A stretch of 64,000 bases of DNA, taken from Exophiala sp. HKRS030 (lineage: Eukaryota; Ascomycota; Eurotiomycetes; Chaetothyriales; Herpotrichiellaceae). The stretch spans positions 2,666,001 to 2,730,000 of the forward strand of contig JAHWDD010000001.1 of NCBI GenBank assembly GCA_023897205.1, given 5' to 3'. Below, one piece after another: positions 46,149-58,238 of this stretch. Within the stretch, counting starts at the first letter, position 1. Each line of letters starts with the position of its first letter. Both the position numbers and the translations under genes were made by a program. The notes beneath the pieces are model-generated. The model searched no databases and was not told the origin of the DNA. It saw only the letters and a list, made by a program, of their open reading frames with translations.

Positions 46149-49040
46149 CTATGTTTGGCCCCGCTCGTCTCGTCCATCTTTTTCTTGTCTTTTCCCGCTC
46201 TCCCTCTCGATGCACCATCGCTTTATGCCGCCTGGCTGCGTAATCCAGCCCGCCCAATACTTTTCGTCTCTTAACCTACTACTAACCTGCTCATATCGCT
46301 CAGAAGCTCGCATACACTCCGATCCTCGCATATCCAAACACAGCCCATTGTCCCTATTACAAAGCATCATCCACACCGAGATGAGCGTGGTAGGCTCCCG
46401 AGGCATGCCCATCTTGTCATTGATTGCTCTCCACCTGAACACCGCAAGCAATGCAAGCGCCATCACCGCCAAGATCGCGATGCTGATGTAACAGCACAAT
46501 ATAGAATCCATCATGATCTGAGCGCTGGAGTAAGGGACGCCAGAGATCGTTACTATAAGCATGTCGGAGAGAATCGCCACAAAGGAGATGACCACGTGAA
46601 ACCAGTTGCCCCTCCAAACCGCCGGTATAAATGAAGACATGGGCGTTCCATTCTGCGTGACTAGCAATGTAGCCTCGAAGTTCGCCCCACCTTCGTGGAG
46701 ATGTCGGTAAGGAGTCATTATTCGCACTTGTCGTTCTAGGTCTTTCCAGCGTCCGTCGAACAAGCTAGCCGCGAGAGCGAGGACCAGACGGCTTTCATAA
46801 TGCTGGTTGAAGAAGTTGTTGATAGGGGTGTCACCACCCGTGAGGGCGTAAGTGGTGAGGATTGAGATGGTGGTGAGAAGGGCCAGAAGGAAGATAATGT
46901 CTTGGAGCAGGTTCCTAGTGCTAGCTGGCAACGAAAATCGCGAACGTTTCGAGGATAATGCCTCTCTTGAAACATCAGTGGCTGAAAGTGAAGAATTGCG
47001 CCGATGCTCGGATAGTGGTGGCCCCATATCACCACCATCAACACCACCACCACCGCAACTGCTAGTGGGCGATGTTGTTCCTCTTACCTTCACCACTCCG
47101 TAGCTTAAATATCTCTCAGAAGTAGTATCCGGATGTCTCGTCAGTTTATAACGAGAGGGCGCCAAAAGCTCCTGGATTTCGGATTCGCTGGCGGCCTGTG
47201 GGATTTTCCGAAGGGTTGCTCGGAAAGGCTCGTGGTTGAGCAAGGATGCAATGGTTGCGATGGACGATGGATTCGAAAATACCCCCGTTCGTTGACGGGT
47301 AGTCAAGACCATCATGGTGACGATCAGAACAGCCACCACAGAGAGTAAGGCCTGGATAGCCCGTGAGAATTTTACATCGAGATACCACATCGGGTTACAA
47401 CGTAGCCACATGCCATCAACTAGACACCATTGTGTGGTCCTCACCGTCGTAGATTGCGTAGCCAAAGCCGGTAGTAAATTAATCAGTAGACAAATCGTGG
47501 TGCAAACCCCTGTGACTACATCTACTGAAAATATCCTTAGCACACCGTTGATCGACAGCGACGAGGAGAGATACTCTGACGAAGCCAGTTCTCTAGCAGA
47601 CATTCCTGTGTCCCTAAAGAGGAGATAGAATGGTTCCGTCATCTTTGTCGACGCGAAGACAGTACTCCACAGGAGCTTCAGCAGGATGGCCACGAGGACA
47701 GGAAGATACATGGCTTTGAAGTATTGTGCGTTAGAAAGAGCTAGTCCCATCTCTACCTCATCTGATCTTTGCTGATCTGGAGGCCTTGTTGGTATCGGAA
47801 GAGTTGCGTCCGTAGGAGCAGTAGTCGCCAGGACAGGTTCGGTGAAAAAGTGTGAGTGAAATACTTCACCATCCCCGTCGGTGGTAAGCTGAGTTCTAAC
47901 TAGCAGGGGATAGTATGATGTTGAGCTCGTAAGCAAGGTAGACAACCCGCCGGTCGAGTCACGAATAGTCACTACCCCGACAACGATGGAGTACAAGACA
48001 GGAGTTGGGGAGGTGAGCGTAACAACTCTAGTGACGGAATCACCATCCGAATTCGTTGTGACGAGGGCGGAAACGGTCACTCCATCTGGGTATTTCACTG
48101 GTGATCCGGAACCTTGGGCCTTAGACGCAGTTAAGGAACCAGAGACAACCAGTGAAGGCCCAAAATGATCGTCTTCGTAGGCGGATGGCGAGGGTGACTG
48201 ATGAGTCTCACCACTGGTGTACTTTTTTGCCGCACTAAAAATTGTAGTATTGTCACTAGGTCCCCCACTATCACTATCAACAACGTCGTTGCCGCTGGCA
48301 TCGGATTCTGGCGGATCTTGGGAGGAAATGGCCTCTCTATCCTTGGGAATGTTCGATTCGGTAGGTTTGGGCGGGACATAATTGGTCCCGGGTGGACATA
48401 CGACCGTGAGGCAGCGGTCGAAAGTGGTACATAATTCGTACCTTGGTAGACCCAATTAGAAGGCATCCAGTCCGCCCATGACTGCGAGGAATTTGGACCG
48501 CTCGTTAAGTTGGTTGGCGAATCCATCCCCAACCGATAGTTGTCTAGGTTTTCACTGGGAGTAGCAATCTGACTGGGGTAGGACCACGGAAGGAAAGATG
48601 TAGCCGTAATTATTTGCTGAGTGTAAGTATTGGCTGATGAAGAGGCTCCAATTTCCATTCCCGTAGTCGCGTTCGGCGCTGTAAAAGCTGAAGGGGCCAT
48701 ATTTTGAGTGCTTGCGACAGGAAAGTCATGAGGTTGTCGGGCGTTGATCCACCTTTTTTGCTCGATGTGATCTGCGAGCTCAACTTTTTCGTCCAGAGAC
48801 AAACCGCTGCGAATCCCAATCTCAAGTGCAATCACAACGACCATGGTTGAAATTAATATGCCGGTCAGGAAGGGCCATCTTGTAGTAAATGGTGTATAGT
48901 ATTGTTGACGTTGTTGATCCACTTGATGATGGGCGTCTATCAAAATGATGTTAGTCCATGCACCGATGGCCGGAGGACACATGATATTTACCTGGCGATT
49001 CTCTTGAGGCCATATTTCTCTGCCCCACCAACTCAGCCAT
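46149..49040 (-). CDS. DUF3433 multi-pass membrane protein; one frame break
   Basis: Exon 1 (48992-49040, MAELVGQRNMASRESP) is joined through a 55 nt intron to exon 2 (46149-48936), giving DAHHQVDQQRQQYYTPFTT. The protein has an N-terminal membrane segment (WPFLTGILISTMVVVIALE), a Ser/Thr/Asn-rich extracellular region of some 250 residues, then paired DUF3433 membrane blocks, the first beginning MYLPVLVAILLKLLW with KMTEPFYLLF, and the second near YLHEGG-type loops and SSAQIMMDSILCC. The frame breaks at CCCGGG (48387-48392); one base joins SYVHPGTNYVPPKPTES and gives 946 codons. The motif GTNYVP is then present twice, about 20 residues apart. Function is unknown; the family is fungal-specific and predicted at the cell surface. 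Confidence 0.84.
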
Positions 49041-50807
49041 ATTTGCTATTGTTGGGATTTTGGACTAGTCATCAAGGAAGAGTAAAATGTATCTTAGATA
49101 CTTCGGGAAACAGAACCATCATTTTGACTTCGCACGAGCACTTGGGAGACAACGACAGCATATCAAGCCTCAATGTTTTAGATTATATTGCATGGAAGGC
49201 AGTGCATCGAGTATGAATGGGAATATCAAGATGCCAGGCGAGCCCAGACTTCAGGAGTAAGGGAGTTTCTGCACCGCCAGACTAAACACGAGGCTGACTC
49301 GGGACAGGGGACCAATCACCGGTCGACGTTACGCCCAGCCTTATTCCCGAATTGGCCCCATTCCTGCCTGATTGGTTGGGGAGGCGTTTTCCACCTCTGG
49401 CTCATGACCCTTTATGCTGCTTGTAACTGAGGATGGTGCCCCTGGTGAGGCTGTAAGATGACGAAGCAACTCGTCAGTCTTTGCGGCGTTATTGGAATGC
49501 AGGTCCAACGGCAGTTCGGTCAGCAAATGGAAAGTTAATAGCAGACCCGCCAGTTGGCTCTATGAGACTTTTGTGCATTCTTCAGAGTACTACGGGTACA
49601 GTAATTGAAAACAACCAACAGCCATGATTTGCAGAAGGCCACGCAGTCTACTACTATTTTACAGATGTGTGGCTTCGTTACAGCTGAGGGAGAGGTGAGA
49701 CCTGTTCTCCGCATTCATTGCACTGTCGTGTTCTGCACACGGAGTGTTCGATTCTGGCCCTCCCAATCAGGTCGAAATCATCGCGTGATCTAGGGGCCTC
49801 CTCTAGGTCGACAGTGTGCATTACTTGCGCGAGGAATCGGCAACGACAGACCGCAAAGGCTGCCGCAGTCGAGGGCAAATGGGCGCAGCTCTCAACCGCA
49901 GTTACATTCATTCATTCAATAACATATACATGTTTTTGCTTTGGAGAGGAACGGAAGTCAGAGCTCTGATATCTCTGTCCTTCTCTACGCCCTCATAAAA
50001 AGGCGTTAGTCTGCTGCTGCTATGTACGTTCACGGGATCATGGATGGAGTTAGTTGCGACACTATGAAGGGTCAAACAAAGTTGTTGGAATTGTTTAGGA
50101 TTACATAGGTAAAATGGTTGGCTTCTTCCATACAAAGTGCGAGAGTCGTTATTTCCAGCGAGGTAGAGTGCTTAATGATCATGTGCGTTTATCTCGGAGT
50201 CAAGGCAAAACTTTGTAAATTACCGTTTGAAATGTGTCGTACCCCCCCCATATGGCAAAGATTTTCTTTATTGGCTGCTGTTCTTGAAGCACTTTACTTT
50301 TTATAGAGAATACAAGAGAAGAGTTTCGAGAGGAAGCCTTGTGTCTCGCAACACACTGTTCTATGGCGCCTCTACCAAAATTGAGCACGGCCCTGTGAAA
50401 TGATACACAATTTGATAAGTTAACAATTCTAGGTGAAGCATGATGGTCATATTTCTCACCTTGTGGCGGCCCGTCTGCCACAGCGTGGCTGAAGACAAGC
50501 ATGACTGTATGAGGAATCGGCAGGTGTCCGTCTACCAGGGAAGGTGCGACTGGTCATATGGAATTCTGATTCATAGCATCAGACTTTGGCAAGAGCACCC
50601 AATTGGACTGCACTTTCCTTCAAAGTGCAGCACGGTAAATTACTTGCTGGCGTTTACCTATCAATATCGATCTGTGCTTTGTACAAACACCCTCTCCTTC
50701 GTGGTATCTCACTCAGCCGCTCCTTTGTCTTGATTTACTGCACTCTGATCTCAATGTTTGGGCTTTGGGGTGGCAATTTAGCCCTGTTCAACCTCTGAAC
50801 TACGGCC
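49041..50807. other. Divergent intergenic region, 1.8 kb
   Basis: The DUF3433 gene and the FHA kinase gene read outward. Small open frames of 60-100 codons are scattered on both strands with no recognisable motif. No TACGGAGTA copy was seen here. Confidence 0.5.
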
Positions 50808-53541
50808 ATGCGGCCATTTTCAAGCTCCAACGGCCGCCAACCCAGCAACATTTCCAACTCTTCGTCCGCACCCGCACCCGCACCCGCTCTTGCTGGTTTC
50901 ATCGTGCACAAAGACCAACGTGGCCACGTGCTAGGAAGTGCGTCACGACCCTTTTAGCCACCTTGTTCGTGTGTGTGTTGTACTAGCTCTTGCAGGGAAG
51001 AAGATCTATACCAATCATGACGTCGTCTTTGGTCGTGACACGCTTCACTGGTGCGTTTGAAGCTTTCCTCTTACAGTTTGGGCAAAACTCAGGACTTCAG
51101 TCAGTATGTTCTACCCGATCCGTATGTTTCAAAAAGACACTTGAGAGTCTATACCGTTGTCTACGCGAATGACGAGCCGAATGAGATTGATGTCTTAGTA
51201 TACGCTGAAGATCTGTCTCATAACGGCACTTTCTGGAATGGCTCTCTGATCGGAAAGGGCAATGGTGGCTTCTTGCTGTGTCACGGCGATATACTCAGAC
51301 TCAGTCGCAATACCAATCTTTCCTTTGTTGCTTTGACAGAATCACCTAGAACCAGTCCATTCGATCTAACCCAAGAACGTGAAATGGCGGTCGGTACGCA
51401 CTTGTTCTTGTACGAGGCTACTGCTGACAGAGACTTAGCGATTTCGAGAAAAATTCGTCGTCACGGACAGACTACTAGGAGCGGGAGCATTCGGCAAGGT
51501 TTTCATGGCTATTGAACAAAGAAGTCGGATGCAGATTGCCTGCAAAGTAGTCGACATAAGAAGGATGGGACCACGATCTACCCCGATCCTTAGTCGCCTT
51601 GAAGTACCAGCTGCAGCGGAAGAAGTCAACGATAAATCACTGAATCAACAAGTCAAGAAATGGGTTCATCAAAAGAAGCGAGAAATGGGGGTCGAGGAGA
51701 AATTGCAACAATACTTCAGAGAGGTTGAGATACTTGCCTCCCTCAACCACGTCAGTTACGATTTTGCTCGAGAGTTACATACTGATTGCAGTTCAGCCAA
51801 ACATAATCAACATCGCTAAAGTCTACATCACAGATCATACCATGTAAGTCTATACAATGGTCCCAGTTGCTTCACTCACAGTGATTAGCTACATAATGCA
51901 GGATCTGGTCACAGCTGGCGATCTCTTTTCTTACATCGAGTCCAAGAATGGCAAGCTGCTGGAAGCGGAGGCTGCTGTGATCATCCGACAATTGCTGATT
52001 GCTGTCGACTATCTTCATCAGCAGAACATCGTTCATAGGGACATCAAACCGGATAACATTCTTATGACCAGTATGACGGCAGGTTGTAGGGTGGTGCTAA
52101 CAGATTTTGGTGCTGCACGAAGAACTTGTGGCAAAATGTATCGTATGTCAACAATGATAGGAACTCATGAATATGCGGCTCCGTAAGTTGTTCATTCTCG
52201 CAAGGAACATTGCTGACAGAAGAAAGTGAGATGCTCGATATTCAGAGCAAGCCCCATAAGTCTGCGAAAAGGGGGTATACTCGAGCCGTGGATATGTGGG
52301 CTCTTGGATGTGTATCCGTCGTACTTCTCACTGGTGGCCTCGCATTCTTTGACCCAGCCACAGGCCTCTACTCTGAACGTCTTGCCAAAGCGTGTGACCT
52401 GGCTTACCTACAAAAGTCCGCAGAATGGCAGTGCGTGAGGAAGAGACCGAAAGGATTCGTGGAGAACTTACTGATCCTCGATGAAGACGCGAGAATGACT
52501 GCAAAGGAAGCCCTCAACCATGTGTGGTTCTCCAACGACGCTCACAAAGCTGACTTCGAAGATCTGTACCAGCGAACCATCAAACACTGGCGTCCAAGAG
52601 TCTCGAAAGCCAATCTAGTTGAATTCATTGAGGATGGAGCAATCAAAGCTCTTGAATGTTCGCAGGACTATCTCAAAAGACTGAGGAAGAGGCTACATCC
52701 TCGTCGTCGGGACATCGCACCGGTCGAGGCTCCTCTAAAACCTTTTCCACGAGCAATGCACCTCGCTTTGTGGCCACTGCGGGATAACAAAGACAGATTG
52801 TCTGAGGATGTGCTATCAGCAATTGAGAATAAATGGAACACAAACTCTGAATCTGGCTTGAATGTTAAAGCAAGATTGGAAAATGCCCCATTAGCGCAGT
52901 CTCCACCTTCAAGTGAACTTGGTCGGTCGTATGAACGACTCCATCCCTCAAGAAATTACACCAGAAGAGAATCTGCTTTGAAACGAACTCAAGACAATAC
53001 TGGAATGGCATCAAAGCAGACTCTATCTAGAGCTGCCTTTGAAAGTGTCTTCAAATTCCCTGCGTTCAAAGATACGAAGCACAAGGGGCCAAGAGAGAAC
53101 ACCGAGGAAGTCAGGCCTCAGATTCCGAGAGGCTTTCTATCTCCACATGCTTCTCTGGAAACAACATGCAGTCCTCCCACAGACATTGAGAGTGTTCACA
53201 TCAGGACTGAAGACAAAGAGCTAGCTTTGCAGGAAATTTGTCATGAGAGCCAGGAAGAAAAATCGGGGGACAACAACCCTGTGTCTCCAGACAGTGCTAT
53301 CTCGTCTCAAGGCCAAGTCCCATCACCGATCAAGGGCAAGCTGAAAAGGAGAGCTTCGAGACTTGACCTTGGACGTGGAAGTTTCCGGCGTGAGAAACGG
53401 AATGGTTCCATTTTTGATCTGGTTAAGGACGGAGATGATGGTGACAGCCAGCCATTGACATCGACTTCTGCCATTTCCCCGATTGAACGCGATACGTCGA
53501 AGAGTCGACTAATTCCGAACGCCTTGTACTTCCCTAGGTGA
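50808..53541 (+). CDS. FHA-domain Ser/Thr protein kinase (Chk2/Rad53/Mek1 family), six exons; one frame break
   Basis: The ATG at 50808 has an in-frame TGA just upstream. Exons are 50808-50937, 50996-51050, 51101-51750, 51797-51843, 51889-52182 and 52227-53541. Splicing rebuilds an FHA domain: GRKKIYTNHDVVFGRDTLHC, DPYVSKRHLRVY and LSHNGTFWNG, with the phosphothreonine-binding Arg, Ser and Asn. The kinase domain is complete: LLGAGAFGKVF, IACKVVD, HRDIKPDNIL, LTDFGAA and, across the last splice, AAPEMLD. A long, disordered, Ser-rich C terminus follows. Exon 3 has a frame break at A5 (51449-51453): one extra A, or two missing bases, restores FVVTDRLLG. Family members act in DNA-damage or meiotic recombination checkpoints; I cannot separate Cds1/Chk2 from Mek1 by eye. 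Confidence 0.87.
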
Positions 53542-53806
53542 CCATCCAGCCACAAGTTACCGTAATGTGCATCATCCACATCTCGCACAGTGTCAACGAG
53601 TATCTCGTCATATTCGGAGACCCAACGCTGTTGCCGCTATGGTGGATAGAAGGATATCAGATTTGAGATATGGGAGCAGTGTTTTTTCGCTTTACATGGT
53701 ATAAATCCGCAGTAGTACACTAATAGCAATGAACTGACGTCGAGGAGGAAGTGTGGTCTAAATCCAGATAGTTGACTAGTTTGTTGCCTAATCAAGGGAG
53801 TTTACG

Positions 53807-55990
53807 TTAAACACCACCGACATCCACTTTCTCCTGTGCTGCGCCGAGATCCTCGCTTCCGTCCGTGCTTCCGTGCTTTTCAGCGTTCACAGGCGGCTCC
53901 ATGACTCCATCAGTGACTTGGCCAATTTGCGGACCTGTGAAGTTCTTCTTCCCATCGACGATCCAAGTAGCCACACTGATCAGACCAATAACTCCAAAAG
54001 CCGCCGAACAATAGTTCATATTATCAGCAGCCACGGGCCCGATCTGGGGGAAATTGAAATCGACACCAGCAAAGATCAAAAACACCAAACCAACCAGATT
54101 CACCCACGGACTCCACTTGCCCAACGAGTACGCGCCGGGGATAGCCTTGGCCTGAAGATTCGCACCGGTGTAATAACTCCACAAGCGACACAGCAAGGGC
54201 ATAGCATAGCTGAGATAGAAGCCGAACGTAGCGATGGAAATGACGGTACTGAAGCCGGTGAAACTGGCAAAGTAGATACTGTTCAGCGCCATCTGGATGA
54301 CCATGCACAACAGCACCGCGTACACGGGCACGTGGCTGCGGCGCTCGACTTTGGAAAACACGCTGCTGAACGGCAAGCCGTGGTCGCGCGCGAACGCCCA
54401 GAGTGCCCGCGACCCTTCGGCCATCAGGCTGTTGGCGCAGATCAGCACGATGATCGTGATCATCGCCGCCAGCGTCGTTGCGCCGTTCACGCTGCCCGTG
54501 CTGTCGTAGAAGATCTGGATCAACGGTACGCCCGTGGGCGTTAGCGCTGTGGCTTCAAGGTCGCCGATCTGTGCACCACGTATTATGGGTTAGTTGGAAG
54601 GTTTTCGGTCATGCTATTCGGATGAGAGGTTTTGGTTTGTGGGGATCCCTCGGAGTCTGGGGACTCGGGAAGTTGTTGTCGGGGTAGTACTTACGCAGAA
54701 AAACGCAGAGATCAGGAAGATGAAACCCGTCACGGCGCCGAGGTAGACGGACAAGATGATGGCCTGGGGAGCTTGTTTCTCGGGCTCTTTCAGCTCTTCT
54801 GACATGTGACTTGGGGCATCATAACAGCACATGCCTAATAGTAGAAAGATGATCGTAGGTCAGTAAGAATGGTTTCAAGTGTTTTACGCGGTGAGGTAAT
54901 TCGCAGAAGGGAGAAACGCTTGGGTTTTGCATACCAAACAGAGTCTGCAGCAGGCCAATCATGACCGCCATGCCACCACTGGAAAAGCCGGTCTCGTTCT
55001 GGAAGTCGGCAAAGACAAAACTCGCCGACTGCTTGTGGTCGTTGCATGCGAGGATGGTGATGATGACGACGAAGAAGGACAGGATGTTCCACACGACGGC
55101 GAACGTCGAGATCTGGTTCAAGTATCGCGACAGGAAGATGTTGCAGATAGCCGCGACGATGGCGATCAGATATGTCACCAGCACGCAGTGCCAGCGCTCG
55201 ATGACATAGTCGGGGTTGTTCAGGTTGGCCATGCCGAGGAGGAAATTGGCTCCGATCTTGATGGCACAGAGAAGGTTGTGATCAGTTGTGTGAAGAGTTG
55301 ACGTGTGGTGATGGATATGGACTTACGAAGTTGTTGACGGCTCCCATGGCCACGATGCCGGTGCACATGAACCATCCTGTGACCCAAGCAGCGCCTCTTG
55401 CGTACTTTGGTGGTGCTAGGATTGCGACCCTGATGGAAACAACCGTGATTAGATAGATTAGAAAGGAGCTGAGAGGCATAGAGGTGGCAAGGGGCGCTGC
55501 GGAATAGTCCGCCAGAGATCATTCGTCGATGATACATCCAGAACGTTCTCACACTTCGCGTACAGCAACTTACCATGAATATTGACCTCCGGCAGTCGGA
55601 TAAGCAGAAGCCATCTCGGCCATGGAATACGCGACACATAGCGAAAGCAAGCTGATTCCGAGCCAAGACCAGACCATGACGGGAGGACCGCCGGCGACAA
55701 TGCCAACGATGAGGGTACCACCAAGAGCTGTCCAACAGGTGACGATCGAGAAGCTAAAGCCGACCATGCCGATGAGACCGAAGGAACGCTTGAGCTCTGT
55801 TTATTCAGTGAAAACCCAAGTGTCAGTTTACCCTGTACGCGGGGTTCGAGAAGAAGCTCCCATGGACTTGGTTCGACATACCTTGCTCGTAGCCCATCTT
55901 GGCAAGTCTGGCTTCATTGTCTAGAGAAGCATCGAATGCTTGATTGGCTTGACCGCCATGGGCAAGTGCTGAAAGACGTCTTGCTGCCAT
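53807..55990 (-). CDS. Amino-acid/GABA permease of the APC superfamily, six exons
   Basis: Exons are 55882-55990, 55574-55796, 55327-55429, 54935-55256, 54695-54834 and 53807-54568; introns are 70-144 nt and the sum is 553 codons with no frame break. The N terminus, MAARRLSALAHGGQANQAF, leads to DNEARLAKMGYEQELKRSFG, then GLIGMVGFSFSIVTCWTALGG, the first membrane segment with its substrate-binding turn. Other signatures are YPTAGGQYSW, MCCYDAPSHMSEELKEPE (the conserved loop) and SRALWAFARDHGLP. The C-terminal tail is charged. The order of motifs matches yeast Uga4/Hnm1-type transporters of GABA, choline or polyamines, located in the plasma or vacuolar membrane. The precise substrate is not evident. 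Confidence 0.9.
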
Positions 55991-57306
55991 GTTGATGACG
56001 GGAGACTGTCAGCTGTATCTTTTTCAAACAGTGGGAAGAACTCGAGCGACGACGTTCATTGACAGACAAGTAGGGTAATCACCAGAAACAAAAGTCCAGA
56101 TTCCAGACTCTTGAGCCGATGAACGGTGTCAAATAAGATGGAGTTACACATATGTACATATATGCGTAGGCGGTGCCGGGGGTGAGGAGTACATCAAAGT
56201 GGAGGGAATAAGCTTCGAGAGCTTATCTTGGACCCAGTCGACTGGGAAACACGCAGGTGAGTCAATCTCTGTGGTTTCATTTGATGAGATCAAGGTTCGT
56301 TATCTTGTCAAAGGTCAAATATGGGGATGATGGAGATGAGCGACAATGACCCCTGTTTGATTCAGGAGCCAGAGGAAGCCATCAGCGATCATGTCCATGG
56401 TTCGAGGGTTGATGTAAGCCCGGTGTTGTGATTACCCTAATCTTTGGGATATGGTCTTCGATACATCGTTCCCGTGTTCTTGGGTGTGCAAGTCTAAAAA
56501 TGAAAAGTCGCGCATCGCCTTGCTGGTGGGTTTATTCCACATCGTCTGAGGTGACGCGGCACTTTGGTATCACGTGAGAACATTGACCAGACGACAGAGA
56601 TATCGAGTGACGCTGTCCCTCCGACATCAACCAGCTTACCGGACAATGGGCATTGAAAATCGACGATAATCATGTTGTGTTCACGTGTGAAAGAAGTGTG
56701 TCAAACTTCGCAAGCAAATCATCTCGCTCGTCGAGGGTTCCCGGGTGTACGAAAACGAGCCACCTCCTTGTTTTGGTTAGATAGAACTGAACAGATCAAC
56801 CCTGTCGTTTCGGTTCTGGACTGAATTAATCAAGTTCGTGTACATATGGAAAAATACGAGCCTCATTCAACATACTCGAGAGCATAGATCAACAACCAAT
56901 GTTCAGTACTTGGACAGACGATGCCATGTGGCTGTGGCTACAGTCAAGCTCCCGGGCTTATTGCTTGGCCAGGACTCCAGTGGGAGACTATCGGTATGCT
57001 ATTCCAAAGGTCGAGAAGCTATGTATGGACTAACTAGGTATGGCAAGGATTCCTTCTGCGAGGTTCTAATGTCAATCATGAGAGAACAGCACGGCTCCTT
57101 ACCTATATGTCTTACTCCTTATGCTTTGTCGACTACAACTCATGAAGACCGAGAGTATATCCGCTCTTCTCATATTTACACCACCATCTATAATCCGTCC
57201 AGGTACCAAGTATCTCCGAACAAGTAGCAAATTCGATAAAAAATTATCCAGGTAAACTCCTCCATCCACTCTCCCCCTCCTCCACGTGCCACACCTCACC
57301 CAAATC
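55991..57306. other. Intergenic region upstream of the permease
   Basis: This is the promoter region of the permease and the 3' flank of the SDR gene. A plus-strand open frame of 129 codons (56838-57227) has no motif and crosses into AT-poor repeats; I do not call it. Confidence 0.5.
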
Positions 57307-58238
57307 TCAACCACCCACAGCCTTCTGATACTTGTCGCCAAACGAACCATACCAAGTCTGAACGACATTCGACGCTGGACCGGGAGCAATGACATCGTCT
57401 CCATTGTCCCACGCCTTCTCGACATCGGCCATAAATTCATCCAGACTCATCGCGCTGGCGTTCTTATCCTTTGTGTTATCGTGCGGATCCTTTCTCTCGC
57501 GATGCTACATCAAAACCACGGTGTCGTTAGCAAGAACAATCACTCTAGAGGGAGGAAAAACCTCTCAAGACAGACGAGAAAGAAGGGGCCTCACCAATTC
57601 TGTCGTCACGCTCGGCGGCGCAATCTCAATGATCTTCAACTTCTCCCTTTGCCTGCAAGATTGTACTGACTGCGCAGATTCGTCGTGAAGAAATGCACCC
57701 ACGCCTTGGTGCCGTTGTAGACGGGGTTGATGACGCTGGCCGGTAAGAAGCCCAACACACTGCTGACGTTCATGATGACGCCTGTTTTCCCCTCGGGCAG
57801 AGCCAGCAGGTGAGGCAAGAAGCGCAGCGTCAGATGCAGCGGCCCACGGATGTTGATGTCGATTTCCTGGTCTGCTTTGGCTAGGTCGAAACCGTAACCG
57901 TCCTCATCAGCCTCTGCGTCAGCCTCTCCCTTCCCACCAGCGCCAGGAAACGTAAACGGCCGCTGCACACCGGCATTATTGACCAAACAATTCAGATCAG
58001 GATAGTCGGCGAGTATGCGCCGACTGACATCCGCGATTTGCGAAGTGTCACCGGTGTCGAGCACATAATACGCGGCCGCGCCTATCTGTGCCGCCGTGTC
58101 CTTGAGCTTCGACTCAGTGCGGCCGGCGATCACGACCGTCTTGCCGCACCGGATCAGTGTCTCTGCGATTGCGCGCCCAATCCCGCCCGCGCCGCCTGTC
58201 ACAAGCGCCGTGTCGATCAGATCGAGTGTCTTGGTCAT
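57307..58238 (-). CDS. Short-chain dehydrogenase/reductase; one frame break
   Basis: Exon 1 is 57595-58238 and exon 2 is 57307-57504, with a 90 nt intron. The cofactor motif is TGGAGGIG (residues about 14-21), NNAGV follows the fourth strand, and the catalytic set is VSSVLG with Tyr and Lys in YNGTK. The exon 1 end breaks frame at a G3 run (57645-57647 as CCC on the plus strand): one base turns the early stop into GKGEKLKIIEIAPPSV and gives 281 codons. The enzyme resembles the DltE-like classical SDRs, which reduce or oxidise small alcohols and ketones with NAD(P)H. A Gly/Glu-rich insertion (GAGGKGEADAEADEDG) before the fifth strand is unusual. The substrate is unknown. Confidence 0.87.

Noticed and set aside
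56838..57227. Plus-strand open frame of 129 codons between the permease and the SDR
   Set aside because: No domain, no splice support and no homology that I can recognise.
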